Source of the DNA: Craterostigma plantagineum
Lineage: Eukaryota > Streptophyta > Magnoliopsida > Lamiales > Linderniaceae
Direction of reading: 5' to 3'
DNA: 64,000 nucleotides
Assembly: GCA_027422505.1 (NCBI GenBank)
Contig: JAPQWV010000018.1
Span: forward strand, 17,068,001 to 17,132,000
Within the stretch, counting starts at the first letter, position 1. Every line of letters starts with the position of its first letter. The notes beneath the pieces were generated by a model that was not told where the DNA came from, searched no databases, and worked only from the letters and a program-made list of their open reading frames with translations. This document shows, piece after piece, positions 34,369 through 45,118 of this stretch. Position numbers and translations under genes: made by a program.

Positions 34369-36173
34369 ATGGGTAGAAGCCGCTCCTCAGCTCAGCGTGA
34401 CCCCGCCTCGCGTTCGCCCGTTCGCCAAAGGCGACGCGGACCGCCGCCTACATTCCTTGAAGCCATGGGTCAGTTCACCGAGGACACTCAGACGACCCGC
34501 TACAATAAGCTGAAGGCCATGGAGTTCATCCCCATGGACCAAATTGTAACGACCCGTCCCATACCGGGTGTCACTATAGCATCGGTCCCTACCGGGACAA
34601 GTGGGATTGGGCCCACCACACTCCGACTGATAGTCTGGCCCCACTGTACCACCATTTAACCTTTTAGCGTGCTTCGTGCACTCGCTCACACGCACCCTGA
34701 GAAACTTCCCAGGGGGTCACCCATCCCTAGATTGCCCCAAGTCAAGCACGCTTAACTTCGGAGTTTCTATAGATGGACGCCCGAAAAGGTAGGTCGACCT
34801 TGGTGATATGAGTAGTACTATCAATTCCCTTATACGATTCTTAGCATGGCACGCCCATACATTGTCAGTCTCAGGATCCCCTCTCATTCGGGTGTCGGAT
34901 CGGTTCGTTCACGTACCCCTTCGTCTAGAAGCCTGCCAGGAGCCGCTCCTTGTCCGTGCACCTCTCTGGCACCGGCGATCACTCCCCGCCCTCATCGGCC
35001 CAGGCGTCACACAAATCGACCCCGATACCCTGGCAAATCACAACATTGACCAGTAAGTCGCCGAGTACCTCTCACTGAGCGGATGGGCCACATTCTTCAA
35101 CATCGACGAACCGACGTACAAGGAACTCACCCTGGAATTCTTGTCCACGTTCTCCTACAATGAATACGGCGATTAAAAAATCAAATTCTGGGTGTTCAAT
35201 GAAGATCACATAGTGAGGGTCGACAACCTATGCCGTGCACTTGGAGTACCAGTGCCGTTCTCGCACATGCGACCTACTTTGATAAACCGGGAGGTCACAG
35301 GGTTGTTGGGCTGACATCGCTCGACCAGGCGAACCAGAATACAGCCCGAAGACCTCGAAGGCGTCAGCGCTCCGGAGCCCAGGTCTGCGCTACATCCATC
35401 GCCTCCTGACGACCTCGCTCACACCGAGGGGCGACTCGCACGGAGCAATCACGCTCCGCGACCTTTTCTACCTGGCTAAGATGCAGCGAGGCGAACAGGC
35501 CCATTTGGGAATGTCGGTGGCCCACGCCTTCAGTGCTCAGGCGGAAGCAAGAAGCCATGGCAAGATTTCCGTAGGAGCACTCATCACCAAGGTCGTCCGG
35601 GGACTACGCTTTTGGCCAGCGAATGCACCCGAGATGGAGATAGTCGGCGGGCGCCACCCCTTGAACGAGGAGATGCTCGTCAAAATGAAAATGTTGGTGA
35701 AGGCGCCCACCTGGACCCGCACGAACAAGGTGTACGTCTGGCACGAGATGTATCGTGGCCAGACGGACCACGTCGACGTCCCCGCCGACCAGCTATACCT
35801 CGAGGGCGCTTACCCAGTGGAGACAGACACGACCGGCGGGCCCTCCTACTCCTCCGGTTACCACCATGGAGAGTCATCCGGCGTCGCCCACTACGCGTCT
35901 ACAGTGGACCTCAAAGCACTGCGCCAGGACATGATGCGCATGAACGCCGACTCGCTGCAGCGGGACGAAGAAGCCCGGCGATGTAACGAAGAGACTCGGC
36001 GCCGACAGGAAGAGTACGTGCGACGGAACGAGGAAGCGCATCGTCGATACCGAGAAGAGCTAGACCGCTACAACCAGGCCCTCCAAGCCATGGACACCGC
36101 GCTCAAGTACTCCCAGCAGTCGATGTCCCACCTTCGCCCGAGGCAACCGTCGCCACCGCCGCCACCACCTTAG
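34369..36173 (+). pseudogene. Athila-type third ORF, interrupted
   Basis: The reading frame begins MGRSRSSAQRDPASRSP and reaches KLKAMEFIPMDQI at 34544, where a 467 bp insertion intervenes. It resumes after 35016 with DPDTLANHNID and the typical LTLEFLSTFSYNEYG segment, with stops near 35054, 35174 and 35312 and a frame change. The 3' part (35481-36173) is open: a central globular region (GKISVGALITKVVRGLRFW), then a long arginine/glutamate-rich coiled coil and a PSPPPPPP end. This is the ORF in the envelope position of Athila elements. No clear signal peptide or transmembrane segment is visible here, so an envelope function is not supported. Confidence 0.75.
34545..35011. mobile_element. Cassandra-like solo LTR carrying 5S rRNA sequence
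   Basis: A 467 bp insertion that begins TGTAACGACCC and ends GTCACA, with a perfect 5 bp duplication, caaat, at 34540-34544 and 35012-35016. On the minus strand 34705-34770 matches the 3' part of plant 5S rRNA, including the A-box-like AGTTAAGCGTGC (one mismatch) and GGATGGGTGACC (one mismatch plus indel). TG...CA ends with an embedded 5S segment are the hallmark of Cassandra TRIM elements. Confidence 0.82.
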
Positions 36174-37864
36174 GGATTTCTTCTTTTCTTTTTAAGACAT
36201 TTCGTTTGCTTGAGTAGTCGCGTGTGTTTTTACCTTGTTTCTACCTTTGATGCTTATAACTATGTTTATAGTTAATCTATGACTACTCTCTTTTTATGTC
36301 TATTTCTCTCTTTAGCTAGCGCCAGGATACGCATAACGGGTTACAACAAGACCTTCACGCGCTAAGTCACGCCTACTTCACGACCACGTCATTTACTCGT
36401 CAGGGGAGTCCCGTTCTTTTAAAACTTTTTTTCCGTCCCTTTTATCCTTTTTACGTTGAGGACAACGTATGACTTAAGTGTGGGGAGGGGAATTTAGGTT
36501 GAGAACCTACGTGAAAATTTTTAAATTTTTTATGACATGTCTGTGAGCTATAAATTACGTTAGAAAGACATGAATTATTGAACTGAGGCACGATTTTTTG
36601 CGCTTATCTCGAGTTAGTCTGCATTATTATGAATCTTTGTGAGCAATTAGGATATGCATGACTGATTGAATCGTGTTTGCCCAAATAGATATAGCACTGT
36701 TTTGAGAGATTCGTACACATAACCCTGTTTCATTGTGAGAGTTTGAGCCTGACGATTTTATGCTCATTTTTCTTGGTTGTGTGACGTGCCTAGTCTATAT
36801 CTCTCTAGAACTTGCTTGCCTGATACGTGTTGAAACTATTTTGGTGTGTTAGCGTGAAAATGATGAGGGCATTAGGAACTAAGTCCATGGCCACATTATC
36901 CTACCATGGCTAATACCCTTAGTTATCCACGTTGAGCCTGAGCCCATTCGTTTGCTTTCCTCGTAAATCGTAGAAGCCACTGACCCGAATAACCCTCCAG
37001 AGTTTATACGAACCTGAGTTGAGTAGAATAGAGCAGAAGTCGAACTTGAGGGTTACTGTCTCAATGTCTGATTTAATGTTCTTCTCTGCTATTCGTGAAA
37101 TGATTCGACCCTACTTGACCGTTTTCTGAAATTACCCGATCCCTTGCATAAGCCTGCCCATAAACCTTTTGCAAGATATAGGTTCTGGTAATAAGTATCC
37201 TTAGGTACACGGCATTCGCTATAACGATGTATTCTTTGCGACAAAAGCCAGACCTTGATGTTTAGGGAATAACGGCAGTGCACAAAAGTAGAGCGTAACT
37301 AAGGTGAAAGGGCAGAAAATGAAAGGGGACTGAGTTGAGAGGGTTGGGCAGAGAAGTCTAGGATTTCAGAGCGAGAGTGTTGAGTCGTATGTTGGGGCAT
37401 GTGACTATCTGTCTGATCATGCTATATTCTCTGAATTTTTGCTTATGTGTCCTATCTTTAAGATTACGTGCTCAGGATATATGCTCGTCACTTCAATATT
37501 ATTTGACCCGTTTTGACCCGAAAAGACCCTCAGATTTATGCTTGCCACTTTAAGTAGTAGATGTGCGATTAGCTTGCAAGCTTATGGTAGGGGTCAGACT
37601 AGTGCATGATTTGAGCGATTCACTATATGCTAGCCTATACACTGCGTGATCTGAGCGAATCCTTGTGAGGTATGATTCTTGATTAGCAGTGCTAAGGAAG
37701 TTCAGGTTAATAGGTGCCGATTATTAGTGCATTATTCATGATTGTTTGCTTGATTCCATTTTGTGCTTTCTAGCTATGATGATAAGATGCGAACAATCGT
37801 GTCGTTATCTTGATTTGATGCCTTCTCTGACTTTTAATTTACTTGAGGACAAGCAAATGCTTAA
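36174..37864 (+). other. Non-coding 3' region of element D
   Basis: No ORF was recognised. It is related to 9480-10904 of element A. It contains an internal purine motif, CTTAAGTGTGGGGAGG (about 36472-36488), preceded by TTGAGGACAA like the terminal polypurine tract. Confidence 0.65.
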
Positions 37865-37877
37865 GTGTGGGGAGGTT
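37865..37877 (+). other. Polypurine tract (element D)
   Basis: GTGTGGGGAGGTT directly precedes the 3' LTR; upstream is CTTGAGGACAAGC. Confidence 0.8.
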
Positions 37878-39419
37878 TGATTACGTTTATAGTAGTATTT
37901 AATTGGGTTATAATAGAGCTCTAACAATCATTTTATGCGTTTATTCGCCATATTTACACATATTTTGATATTGAAGGAGCTTAGGACGACTTTCAGGTGA
38001 AAAGGAGCAAAACCGAGGCAAAGCGGAGCAAAAACGATGGAAACAGTCATGTGTCACGGCCGTGACACCCAGTGCATCAGGCCGTGACAAGAGACAGAAG
38101 ACTATACTGCCGGAAGTCACGGCCATGACACTTCTTGCACCAGACCGTGATCCAGAGCAGCATCAACATTAGAAAATTCATATCGCTCAATCCAGATCTC
38201 GGATTGAGAATCCCTTTTGTCAGAATCAAGATTGGCGACTCTTCTATCTATTATTAAAATTTCAGGTCAATGGGACATCGTTTACCCCTCCATCTGAGAG
38301 AAATACGAAACTGTCGCAAGGCTGGAAAGTGTCACGGCCGTGACACATCTGCACGAGGCCGTGACGCACGGCACTGAGCTCCATTTTATGCCCCGACAGT
38401 GTCACGGCCGTGACGGGCCATGTCCCAGGCCGTGACAGTAGCGAAAGTCATTATAAAAGCCCAAATTCGACCCAAAAAGGGGGGACACTTACCAGATATC
38501 AACCCTAAACCCTCAAGAGACGAAAAAGAGCAGAAAAGAACAGTGAAACACGTCCCGGAGCGCGAGAGACGGATCAACGACGGAATCACGCCGAATTGAA
38601 CGAAGAACGAAGATTCATCCACGCTACCATCGCAGATCATCAGTACACCAAGATCATGAATCATTCTTCCTCGTTCCTTATTTCTTTCGTTGTTTTTCCT
38701 TCAATTATGAGTAGTTAATTTCCCTATGTCTTTGGGATTAGATGAACGCTAGGTTAATTTGTATCTAGGACGTATGTTATCGTGACTCGTGTTTATGACT
38801 ATTTATCTATCTATGAAATTGTTTTATCGCTTTAATATGTCTATGTGTTAAAGTGATCGTGTGAAAAATCGTTTAGGGCGACAGCTAAACAACGATTAGG
38901 CCGTTCGTAGAAGATAGGATTCGAGTATAGGGCGAAAGCAAATACTCGATCCTCGTTGTTAGTAATTACTGAGTTTTAGATCCCCGCGAGCGTTTAGGGC
39001 GACACCAACTCGTTAGTGGGTAGGAAATTACTGCGATCTAGTCAGAACCACGTAGGAACAATAATTTACTGTCTTAGGCGATAATACCTAGCGGGATTCG
39101 AATCCCGAGCACATCTTTATTATCTGAAATCTCTCTTACCAGTTTTAGGCGTATTCTTTGAATCTCTATTGGATTTAGGAGTAATCTGTTAGGATAGTTC
39201 GTAAAACCATCTGCGTATTTTATTTAGGTCAAATATCGAGTCGATAGGTCACTACTAGTACTTAGTTTATTCCTTGTGTTTGATACTCGTTTACTCACTT
39301 TACTGCACTACAAACGATAGGTCAACTGCCTATCGCACGTTGGTGATAGTAATTAGGTATTCGTTTTAATTATCACTTGTCGCACTTGCACATTATATTC
39401 ACACACCACGTGTCGATTA
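37878..39419 (+). repeat. 3' LTR of element D (1542 bp)
   Basis: TGATTACG to GTCGATTA; the final CA has become TA. It contains the palindrome array (38050-38440), TATA box (38452-38458) and three hairpins (38867-38896, 38922-38948, 38983-39020). Confidence 0.9.
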
Positions 39420-39626
39420 GTATGATACCAATACCATACAGAAATTTCGGTGTAATACTGTATCGAAATTTAAGGTTTATCAAAATTTTGGTATTGTATT
39501 GGTATGATTTTTTCGATACCGAAATTTCCGTATGGTATATGGTATCACAGTTTTGGTACGGTATACCATACCGAACCACCCCTAATTGTACATTTATATT
39601 ATTTTATTTAGCTTAACAATTTCCGT

Positions 39627-39959
39627 TGGTCCCTATTCTATCCAACAATACTAGCCTAGGACGATTTACCACGCTAATGATGAAAGATTTAAAGATCGGA
39701 CACGGGGTGTGACAGTGAAGACGATGAATACTTTGAAAATAGATTCTTTTACTATTCAACACACACGCACTCACACATACTACACCAAAAACACACACCC
39801 TAATGAATTAGGATTTGGGGGTATATATACCACATTAGTTGGTATATTATACCCCTAATAACTAAGAACTAGAATATTACAAACTAGCCCAAAGTTAATT
39901 AAATACAAACCAACTAAGATAAACACAATGAAATTGAACACTATAAAATATTCCTAACA
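39627..39959 (-). repeat. 3' LTR of the 39.6-45.1 kb element
   Basis: On the minus strand it begins TGTTAGGAATATT and ends GGGACCA. It differs from the partner LTR by about a dozen substitutions and a 4 bp indel. Confidence 0.88.
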
Positions 39960-39960
39960 A

Positions 39961-39970
39961 TCCCCCCCTT
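39961..39970 (-). other. Polypurine tract of the 39.6-45.1 kb element
   Basis: AAGGGGGGGA on the minus strand, directly upstream of the 3' LTR. Further AGGGGGAG-like motifs lie at 41710-41790. Confidence 0.7.
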
Positions 39971-42349
39971 AGTGTTCAATCTTCAATTCAGCGCATGTTA
40001 TCTTTGTTGGGTACATGGAGAAACTCTCGAGTCCTAACAATCTCCCCTTGCTCCCCTGCAAAGGCTATCTCCTCTTCTTGTGGATGATTTGAATGATCTT
40101 TCAGCTAGAACTCTCTTGTCTTGAAGCTATGCATTGTAGATCGGATGTATACTGTGATCCACGCCTCGATATTCGTTTCTTGATGATGTCGTAGATCTTT
40201 GAATTTTTGTTTGCATCATGTCTTTGTCTTTGCATTTTGAAGTCGTCAAGTCTTCTCCAATCTTCTTCTTCTCAGGGCCAGATACGTCTTCGTCGAAGGA
40301 AGTTGTCTGGTTCGGCCTCGAGGAAGCTTGTCTGGCTCCAAAAAAAAGTGTGCGTGGGGTGTCTTTTAACATGTGCGAAAGCTCCTTTGGAATGTGACAT
40401 TGTAGGTTCAGTGGAGTTCGTTTCATCGTGGTAAGCGCCGCGGAATTTGACGGTGAGCGTGGGGTGTGTTCTAATATGTGCCAAGGCTCCTTATAATGTG
40501 ATGTTTAAGTGCAGGTGAGCCCGGCTTCGTAGTGGTACGCTCGACGGAATTGATGGGCGGTCCGACCTGTTTGTTTATACTTGTTTGTTAATACGTGTCC
40601 CCTTCTCCCCCTCATGGAGATTCGTGTTAACGAGATCGACATGCTTGTATAGGAGTCGAAGAAATATACAAACGACAGGTCGGTGTGGGTAATAACCAGA
40701 CGGAGCCACTAAGGCAATCCATTGACACAAGTTTAGAGTTAAACTCTGAGACGCGGCCTGTGAGGACAGGGCTTAGAACCGGAGCCACATAGGCATTCGG
40801 TTAACATCGATCTAGGAGCGTAGCTCACAGACGATGGCCTGATGCCGTTGTTGTTTTGATGTTGCAACGGTAGGACTTCCTTCCAATCTTGAAATCACAT
40901 CTACTACAGACGTGTCTATGGAAGTTCTGATCTGGTCACAAAGTCCAGATAAGAAAAAGTGTATGTGTCCTAAAAATTATAAAACATTTAGGTAGTGAGG
41001 ACACCTAGACTCGATATGTTCAAGAAAGATCAGTGGTGTGGGGCTAACTACCACTTAATTCAATATCTCCCGCTTCCAAGTGAAACGGTGATAGCTTACG
41101 CGGCTCTCCGTGATTTTATGAAACATCGATCTATTGGGAGATCGATGAGTGAGTAAGGCTCGGTTGTGCATGCGCCGTTGGACCAAATGAGGCGACTTCT
41201 ACCCGGAAGCTGATAAAAAATCAACTCCTGTACCTATATGGGATGGCCCGAATGTTTTGTGAGGTGAGGGTTATGTGTATCGTCTGCTCTTCGGTCTTGT
41301 CAAGAATTGCCAAATGGAATGTGGCTGATAGACTTGAAATCTTCACTAACACTCGGCTATGTTCCAAGGTTAGGCTCAGTTTGGTCTGACTGAACCATGG
41401 GAATCTAGAATCCATGCGTTCGTCAATTTTGGTGAGTGCTACTTCATCAGCAAGACGGAGCAGGGCGGTTGAGATCATCTTCGTGTTTGTGTATGGATGT
41501 CATGCCTTTTGTAATTCTCGAACTCTTGAGGGTCGAGTTTTCAAGTGAAGTCCGTCTTGGGAGGTGGAAGCATCTGAGAGGGTTTTTCTTTCTTTTTCCT
41601 TTTTTTTTCTTTTCTTGTCCTTTTTTATGTATACATATATATAAATTATCGTAATAGTAATAGATATAGGTATATGTATACGTATATGTATATGGGTTAA
41701 ATGAAGTTTCTCCCCCTCAAACCGTGCACCTAAGGTGTACTCCCCCTAAAAATGTACTCTCCCCTCGTAAATCTGGAGTTATATTCCCCCTCAAAGCATG
41801 CACATTTACACATGTAAGTTCTCTCCCAATTAAATAAGTGTGAACGTATTTATTTATTTTCAGATCAGATGCAAACTGAAGAATTATTGTTCTTTAAAAA
41901 TGCATTAGAATGTACTCGCTATTAACACTTAAAATAGGTATTTTAACGATTCAGCTTATATGCATACGTGAATGTTTAAGCTTGAAGTTCTTTAAGATAT
42001 ATGCATAGTTAAAATGTACCTATCATGGGGTATTAGACATTTCAGCACATATGCATGCGAAAATTTAACATTTAAAGTACATTTGAGTCATGCATGTTTA
42101 TAATGTACCCTCGTGTGATTGCTCGTATCGCTATCTAGTCGTGTATGTGGAGCAACCGAAGGTACCATACACGCTGGGATGTTTGGCTGCCCTCGTCGCA
42201 TACCAGTCATGAGTGTGGAGAAGCTCTCTTAGTACCTACCCATGCTGGGATTCCGCAAAAACTTTATCGGGACTTTGGTACCCATTTTTGGATGGGTCCT
42301 CCCGTGTTAGCAGAAAACAAGTTAAGCACATTTGGTTCAGATAATGATC

Positions 42350-43474
42350 CTAATCATCCTTTAAAATCCTATTCAATTTGATTTGTGATTTAGGAATCCA
42401 TGTTTGGTGAACCTTAGAGGGAAATGACATATTAGTGCCAGTGAATGTGTGCCTAGGTCTAGAAGATCTAAAGATTTTCTCCCTAGCCAGTCGCAGAATG
42501 TGTCTTTCAGACTTAATCTGAACTGAATATTGCATGTAAGAATACGAGCATAAAGCATTATAAGCATCAGTAACAGGAGAACTGGTATTCCTACAACAGT
42601 AACGCACGTCGTTCACATTATAATGATAAGTGCGCGGGATTTGAGAAGTTTGTTTGCGTAAGCTTGGAAATTCTTCGTTGCACGCTTCCCTTTTGATAGG
42701 AGTGGGAGAGGAAAAATCTTGAACATTCTCGACTTTAATTTTGGAAGATAATACTGATTTTCCTTTCTTCTTCCTAATCTTTATTTGTTCCTTAGCTATT
42801 TTTAGCGCTTTGCTTTTACTTAACGTTTCAGCCTCAAATTGACTTAGAATGATTAGTAAAAGCCTTTTCAGTTTTAGGAACGAAGATGCTGTTTTTGGTT
42901 TTGTTTTCTTTACCTGTTTTGAGGATGTATTACTTGAAAAAATCATTGGAAACAGATAAAGATGGGGATTTTTTTGATGTAAAATCTCTTTTGAGAGTTT
43001 TTCCTTTTCAGTTTGGAAACCTACTCTTTCAGATTCCGAGATTGCATTCAATTCCGAAATTTTACTAGCAACCTCTGGAATTTCCCAACAAGGAGTAGGT
43101 TTTTGATAATGTAAAATATTTTCCTCGATAGAAATTAAGTTAGAAAGAGAGTTTTGATCTGTTAGACCTATGTTAGAAATAACATTATCTAATCGTTTAA
43201 TCGTAGAGTAAATCATACGCTGTTCCTCTAAAATGGTCTCATATTTTGATGAGAATTCATTTCGCTCAGCTTCGCAAGATCGTAAATTCTTAGTCATCTC
43301 GCAGGCCCTATTTTCACTATCTTCTAACTTAGTTTCTAAGCTAATTATATTTGACTTTGCATTTGTCAAATCTTCATTAGCATAAGCTAGGTTTTCTTGT
43401 TGCTTAAGCAACACGGAGTAATTATTAGCAAGTCTTGCTTCTAATTCCTCAATTTTCCTAGCTTGAGCATCCAT
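42350..43474 (-). CDS. Coiled-coil, gag-like ORF of a non-autonomous LTR element
   Basis: An uninterrupted frame of 374 residues. The first 110 residues are a heptad-rich coiled coil (MDAQARKIEELEARLANNYS onward, ending near LRSCEAERNEFSSKYETILE). A basic middle (about 215-250, rich in K) follows, and the C-terminus contains VHQTWIPKSQIK, which resembles the W(I/V)PK motif found at the end of Copia gag regions. No zinc knuckle is present. It probably descends from a gag and could still make an RNA-binding or assembly protein for the element; this is inference from position and composition. A minus-strand leader of repeated GTTTCG motifs lies upstream. Confidence 0.6.
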   Translation of the reverse strand: MDAQARKIEELEARLANNYSVLLKQQENLAYANEDLTNAKSNIISLETKLEDSENRACEMTKNLRSCEAERNEFSSKYETILEEQRMIYSTIKRLDNVISNIGLTDQNSLSNLISIEENILHYQKPTPCWEIPEVASKISELNAISESERVGFQTEKEKLSKEILHQKNPHLYLFPMIFSSNTSSKQVKKTKPKTASSFLKLKRLLLIILSQFEAETLSKSKALKIAKEQIKIRKKKGKSVLSSKIKVENVQDFSSPTPIKREACNEEFPSLRKQTSQIPRTYHYNVNDVRYCCRNTSSPVTDAYNALCSYSYMQYSVQIKSERHILRLAREKIFRSSRPRHTFTGTNMSFPSKVHQTWIPKSQIKLNRILKDD

Positions 43475-43959
43475 TTAGATTAAATTGATTTAATTAAAAA
43501 TTAAAATGGCTTTTGGAAATTCAGTGTCGAAAAGTTTGGTTTAATTGAGAAGTATCGTGAAGTATCGAAGAAAGTCGGTGTCGAAAATTTTTGGTGTGCA
43601 CCGACAAATTTTGTGATGATTCCGAAAACTTCGAGAAAATGACCAGAACTTTTTCAATAATTTGCCAATTCGTCCTAAATAGATTATTGGATGATTGATC
43701 GTTGACACGTTTGTGGATTTGCTTTCAAAAATTTGACAGAAAAGCAGTCTACACCGAAACTTTTTGGACCGGAGGGAAAATTATAAACTGGCGTTAGGAC
43801 TGACTATACCCGTTGGACTCAGAATGTTCTTCTCATCAAATGGTGAAAATAATTTTCTAAAAAAGTGTTAGTTTTGTTTTTTCTAAACTTAAAATATTTC
43901 TATTCAAGGGGTCCAATAGTTTTGGTGATTGAAAACGTTTATGTATGATTTTGAAGAGT

Positions 43960-44500
43960 GAGTTTGGATTCCCCGTTTTAAGGTTTCGATCGATGCAAAT
44001 GAGTTTCGGCTGATACTCAGTTTCGCCGAGAAAAGTTTTGAATACAAAGAAATGCTCAGTTTCGGTCGATTGGGGGTTCGGGCGATTTGATGAGAAATGA
44101 TCGAATTTCGGGCAAAACACTATATAAAGGATGAGTTTCGATCGAAACTGGTTTCGGGCAAGTCTCTGGGCAGTTTTTAGTTTCGATCGATTCGATTTAG
44201 TTTCGGGCGATTATCAGTTTCGGCGAGAAGATACCCAGTTTCGGGCGAAGCACTGTATATAAAGAATTGGTTTCGATCGAAAGTAGTTTCGGGCGAAAGT
44301 AGTTTCGCTGAGCAAAAATTACAAAGGAGTTTAAATTTCAGTTTCGATCGATTCGAGTCAGTTTCGAGCGATGATCAGTTTCGCCGTGTAAAATTAGAAA
44401 TGCCTTTAGAAAATGTTAGTTTCAATCAATGCAAATGAGTTTCGGGCGATACTCAAATGTGGCGAAAATACAAATTCAAGCAAAATCAAATCGGGCGAAA
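43960..44500 (-). repeat. GTTTCG(ATCGA/GGCGA/CCGA) repeats in the element leader
   Basis: About twenty short motifs of the form GTTTCGATCGA, GTTTCGGGCGA or GTTTCGCCGA (plus-strand reading) alternate with 10-25 base spacers. They often come in the order ATCGA, GGCGA, CCGA, suggesting a degenerate higher-order repeat. The region lies between the primer site and the coiled-coil ORF. Confidence 0.7.
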
Positions 44501-44767
44501 CTCAAATCAGCTGAATGACGATCAGGTGTTTCTATCCAAAAAAATTTCTGGGCAGAATGACGAACTTCAGACTCGATTTCTACCTAAAACTCTCTCAAAT
44601 CAGCTGAGAAATGTTGGGTAAACACTTCAGATCACTCGTAATCAACCTATTTAGCTCTTGAGCTTGCAAAATTGGCTAAATCAACTCAATAACTCAAGAA
44701 CAAGCTGAAACTCGAACCAAAAAATACCCAAAAATTTCAGAAATCTCACTCAAATCCGAACATGTTT

Positions 44768-44779
44768 GCTCTGATACCA
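44768..44779 (-). other. Primer binding site, initiator tRNA-Met type
   Basis: TGGTATCAGAGC on the minus strand, five bases after the conserved LTR end. Confidence 0.88.
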
Positions 44780-44784
44780 CTTGG

Positions 44785-45113
44785 TGGTCCCTATTCTATC
44801 CAACAATACTAGCCTAGGACGATTTACCACGCTAATGATGAAAGAAAGATCGAACGTTGGGTGTGGCAGTGAAGACGATGAATGCTTTGAAAATGGATTC
44901 TTTTACTATTCAACACACACGCACTCACACATACTACACCAAAAACACACACCCTAATGAATTAGGGTTTGGGGGTATATATACCACATTAGTTGGTATA
45001 TTATACCCCTAATAACTAAGAACTAGAATATTACAAACTAGTCCAAAGTTAATTAGATACAAACCAACTAAGATAAACACAATGAAATTGACCACTATAA
45101 AATATTCCTAACA
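44785..45113 (-). repeat. 5' LTR of the 39.6-45.1 kb element
   Basis: The partner of 39627-39959, starting TGTTAGGAATATT on the minus strand next to the target duplication. Confidence 0.88.
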
Positions 45114-45118
45114 ATTTC

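Larger units (their letters stand above)
24439..39419 (+). mobile_element. Athila-like Ty3/gypsy element D, about 15 kb, with internal extra LTR
   Basis: Two similar LTRs (24439-25965 and 37878-39419) lie inside a perfect 5 bp duplication, gtatg (24434-24438 and 39420-39424). Between them are a primer site, a first gag fragment, a further LTR with its own primer site (E), a second gag, protease, reverse transcriptase, RNase H, integrase, a third ORF, a long tail and a polypurine tract. Coding regions carry stops, frameshifts and deletions, so the copy is defective. The order pol then ORF3 and the tRNA-Asp primer place it in the Athila lineage. Confidence 0.9.
23792..39584. mobile_element. hAT-type element, CGGTAT-rich family, copy 2, split by element D
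   Basis: The left part, 23792-24438, begins TAGGGCCGGAG and the right part, 39420-39584, ends CCACCCCTA. In opposite orientation they align with the two ends of the copy at 14195-15091. The flanking 8-mers attgtacc (23784-23791) and attgtaca (39585-39592) match at seven of eight positions. Removing element D restores continuity with copy 1 around 'GAAGGTATGATACC'. Confidence 0.87.
39624..45113 (-). mobile_element. Non-autonomous LTR element with tRNA-Met primer site
   Basis: Two LTRs of about 330 bp, roughly 96% alike by eye (39627-39959 and 44785-45113), lie in a 5 bp duplication, atttc (39619-39623 and 45114-45118). On the minus strand the 5' LTR is followed by a TGGTATCAGAGC primer site and the 3' LTR is preceded by a purine tract. 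The 4.8 kb interior holds one coiled-coil ORF and no protease, reverse transcriptase or integrase. The LTR end beyond GGGACCA is slightly irregular between copies. The superfamily is not certain; the ORF hints at Copia. Confidence 0.85.

Noticed and set aside
34705..34770. 5S rRNA gene on the minus strand
   Set aside because: Only the 3' part of 5S is present and it sits within a TG...CA LTR with target duplication, so it is a Cassandra-type capture.
34369..36173. ORF3 as a viral-type envelope protein
   Set aside because: No signal peptide, furin-like site or transmembrane helix is visible; only position supports an envelope role.
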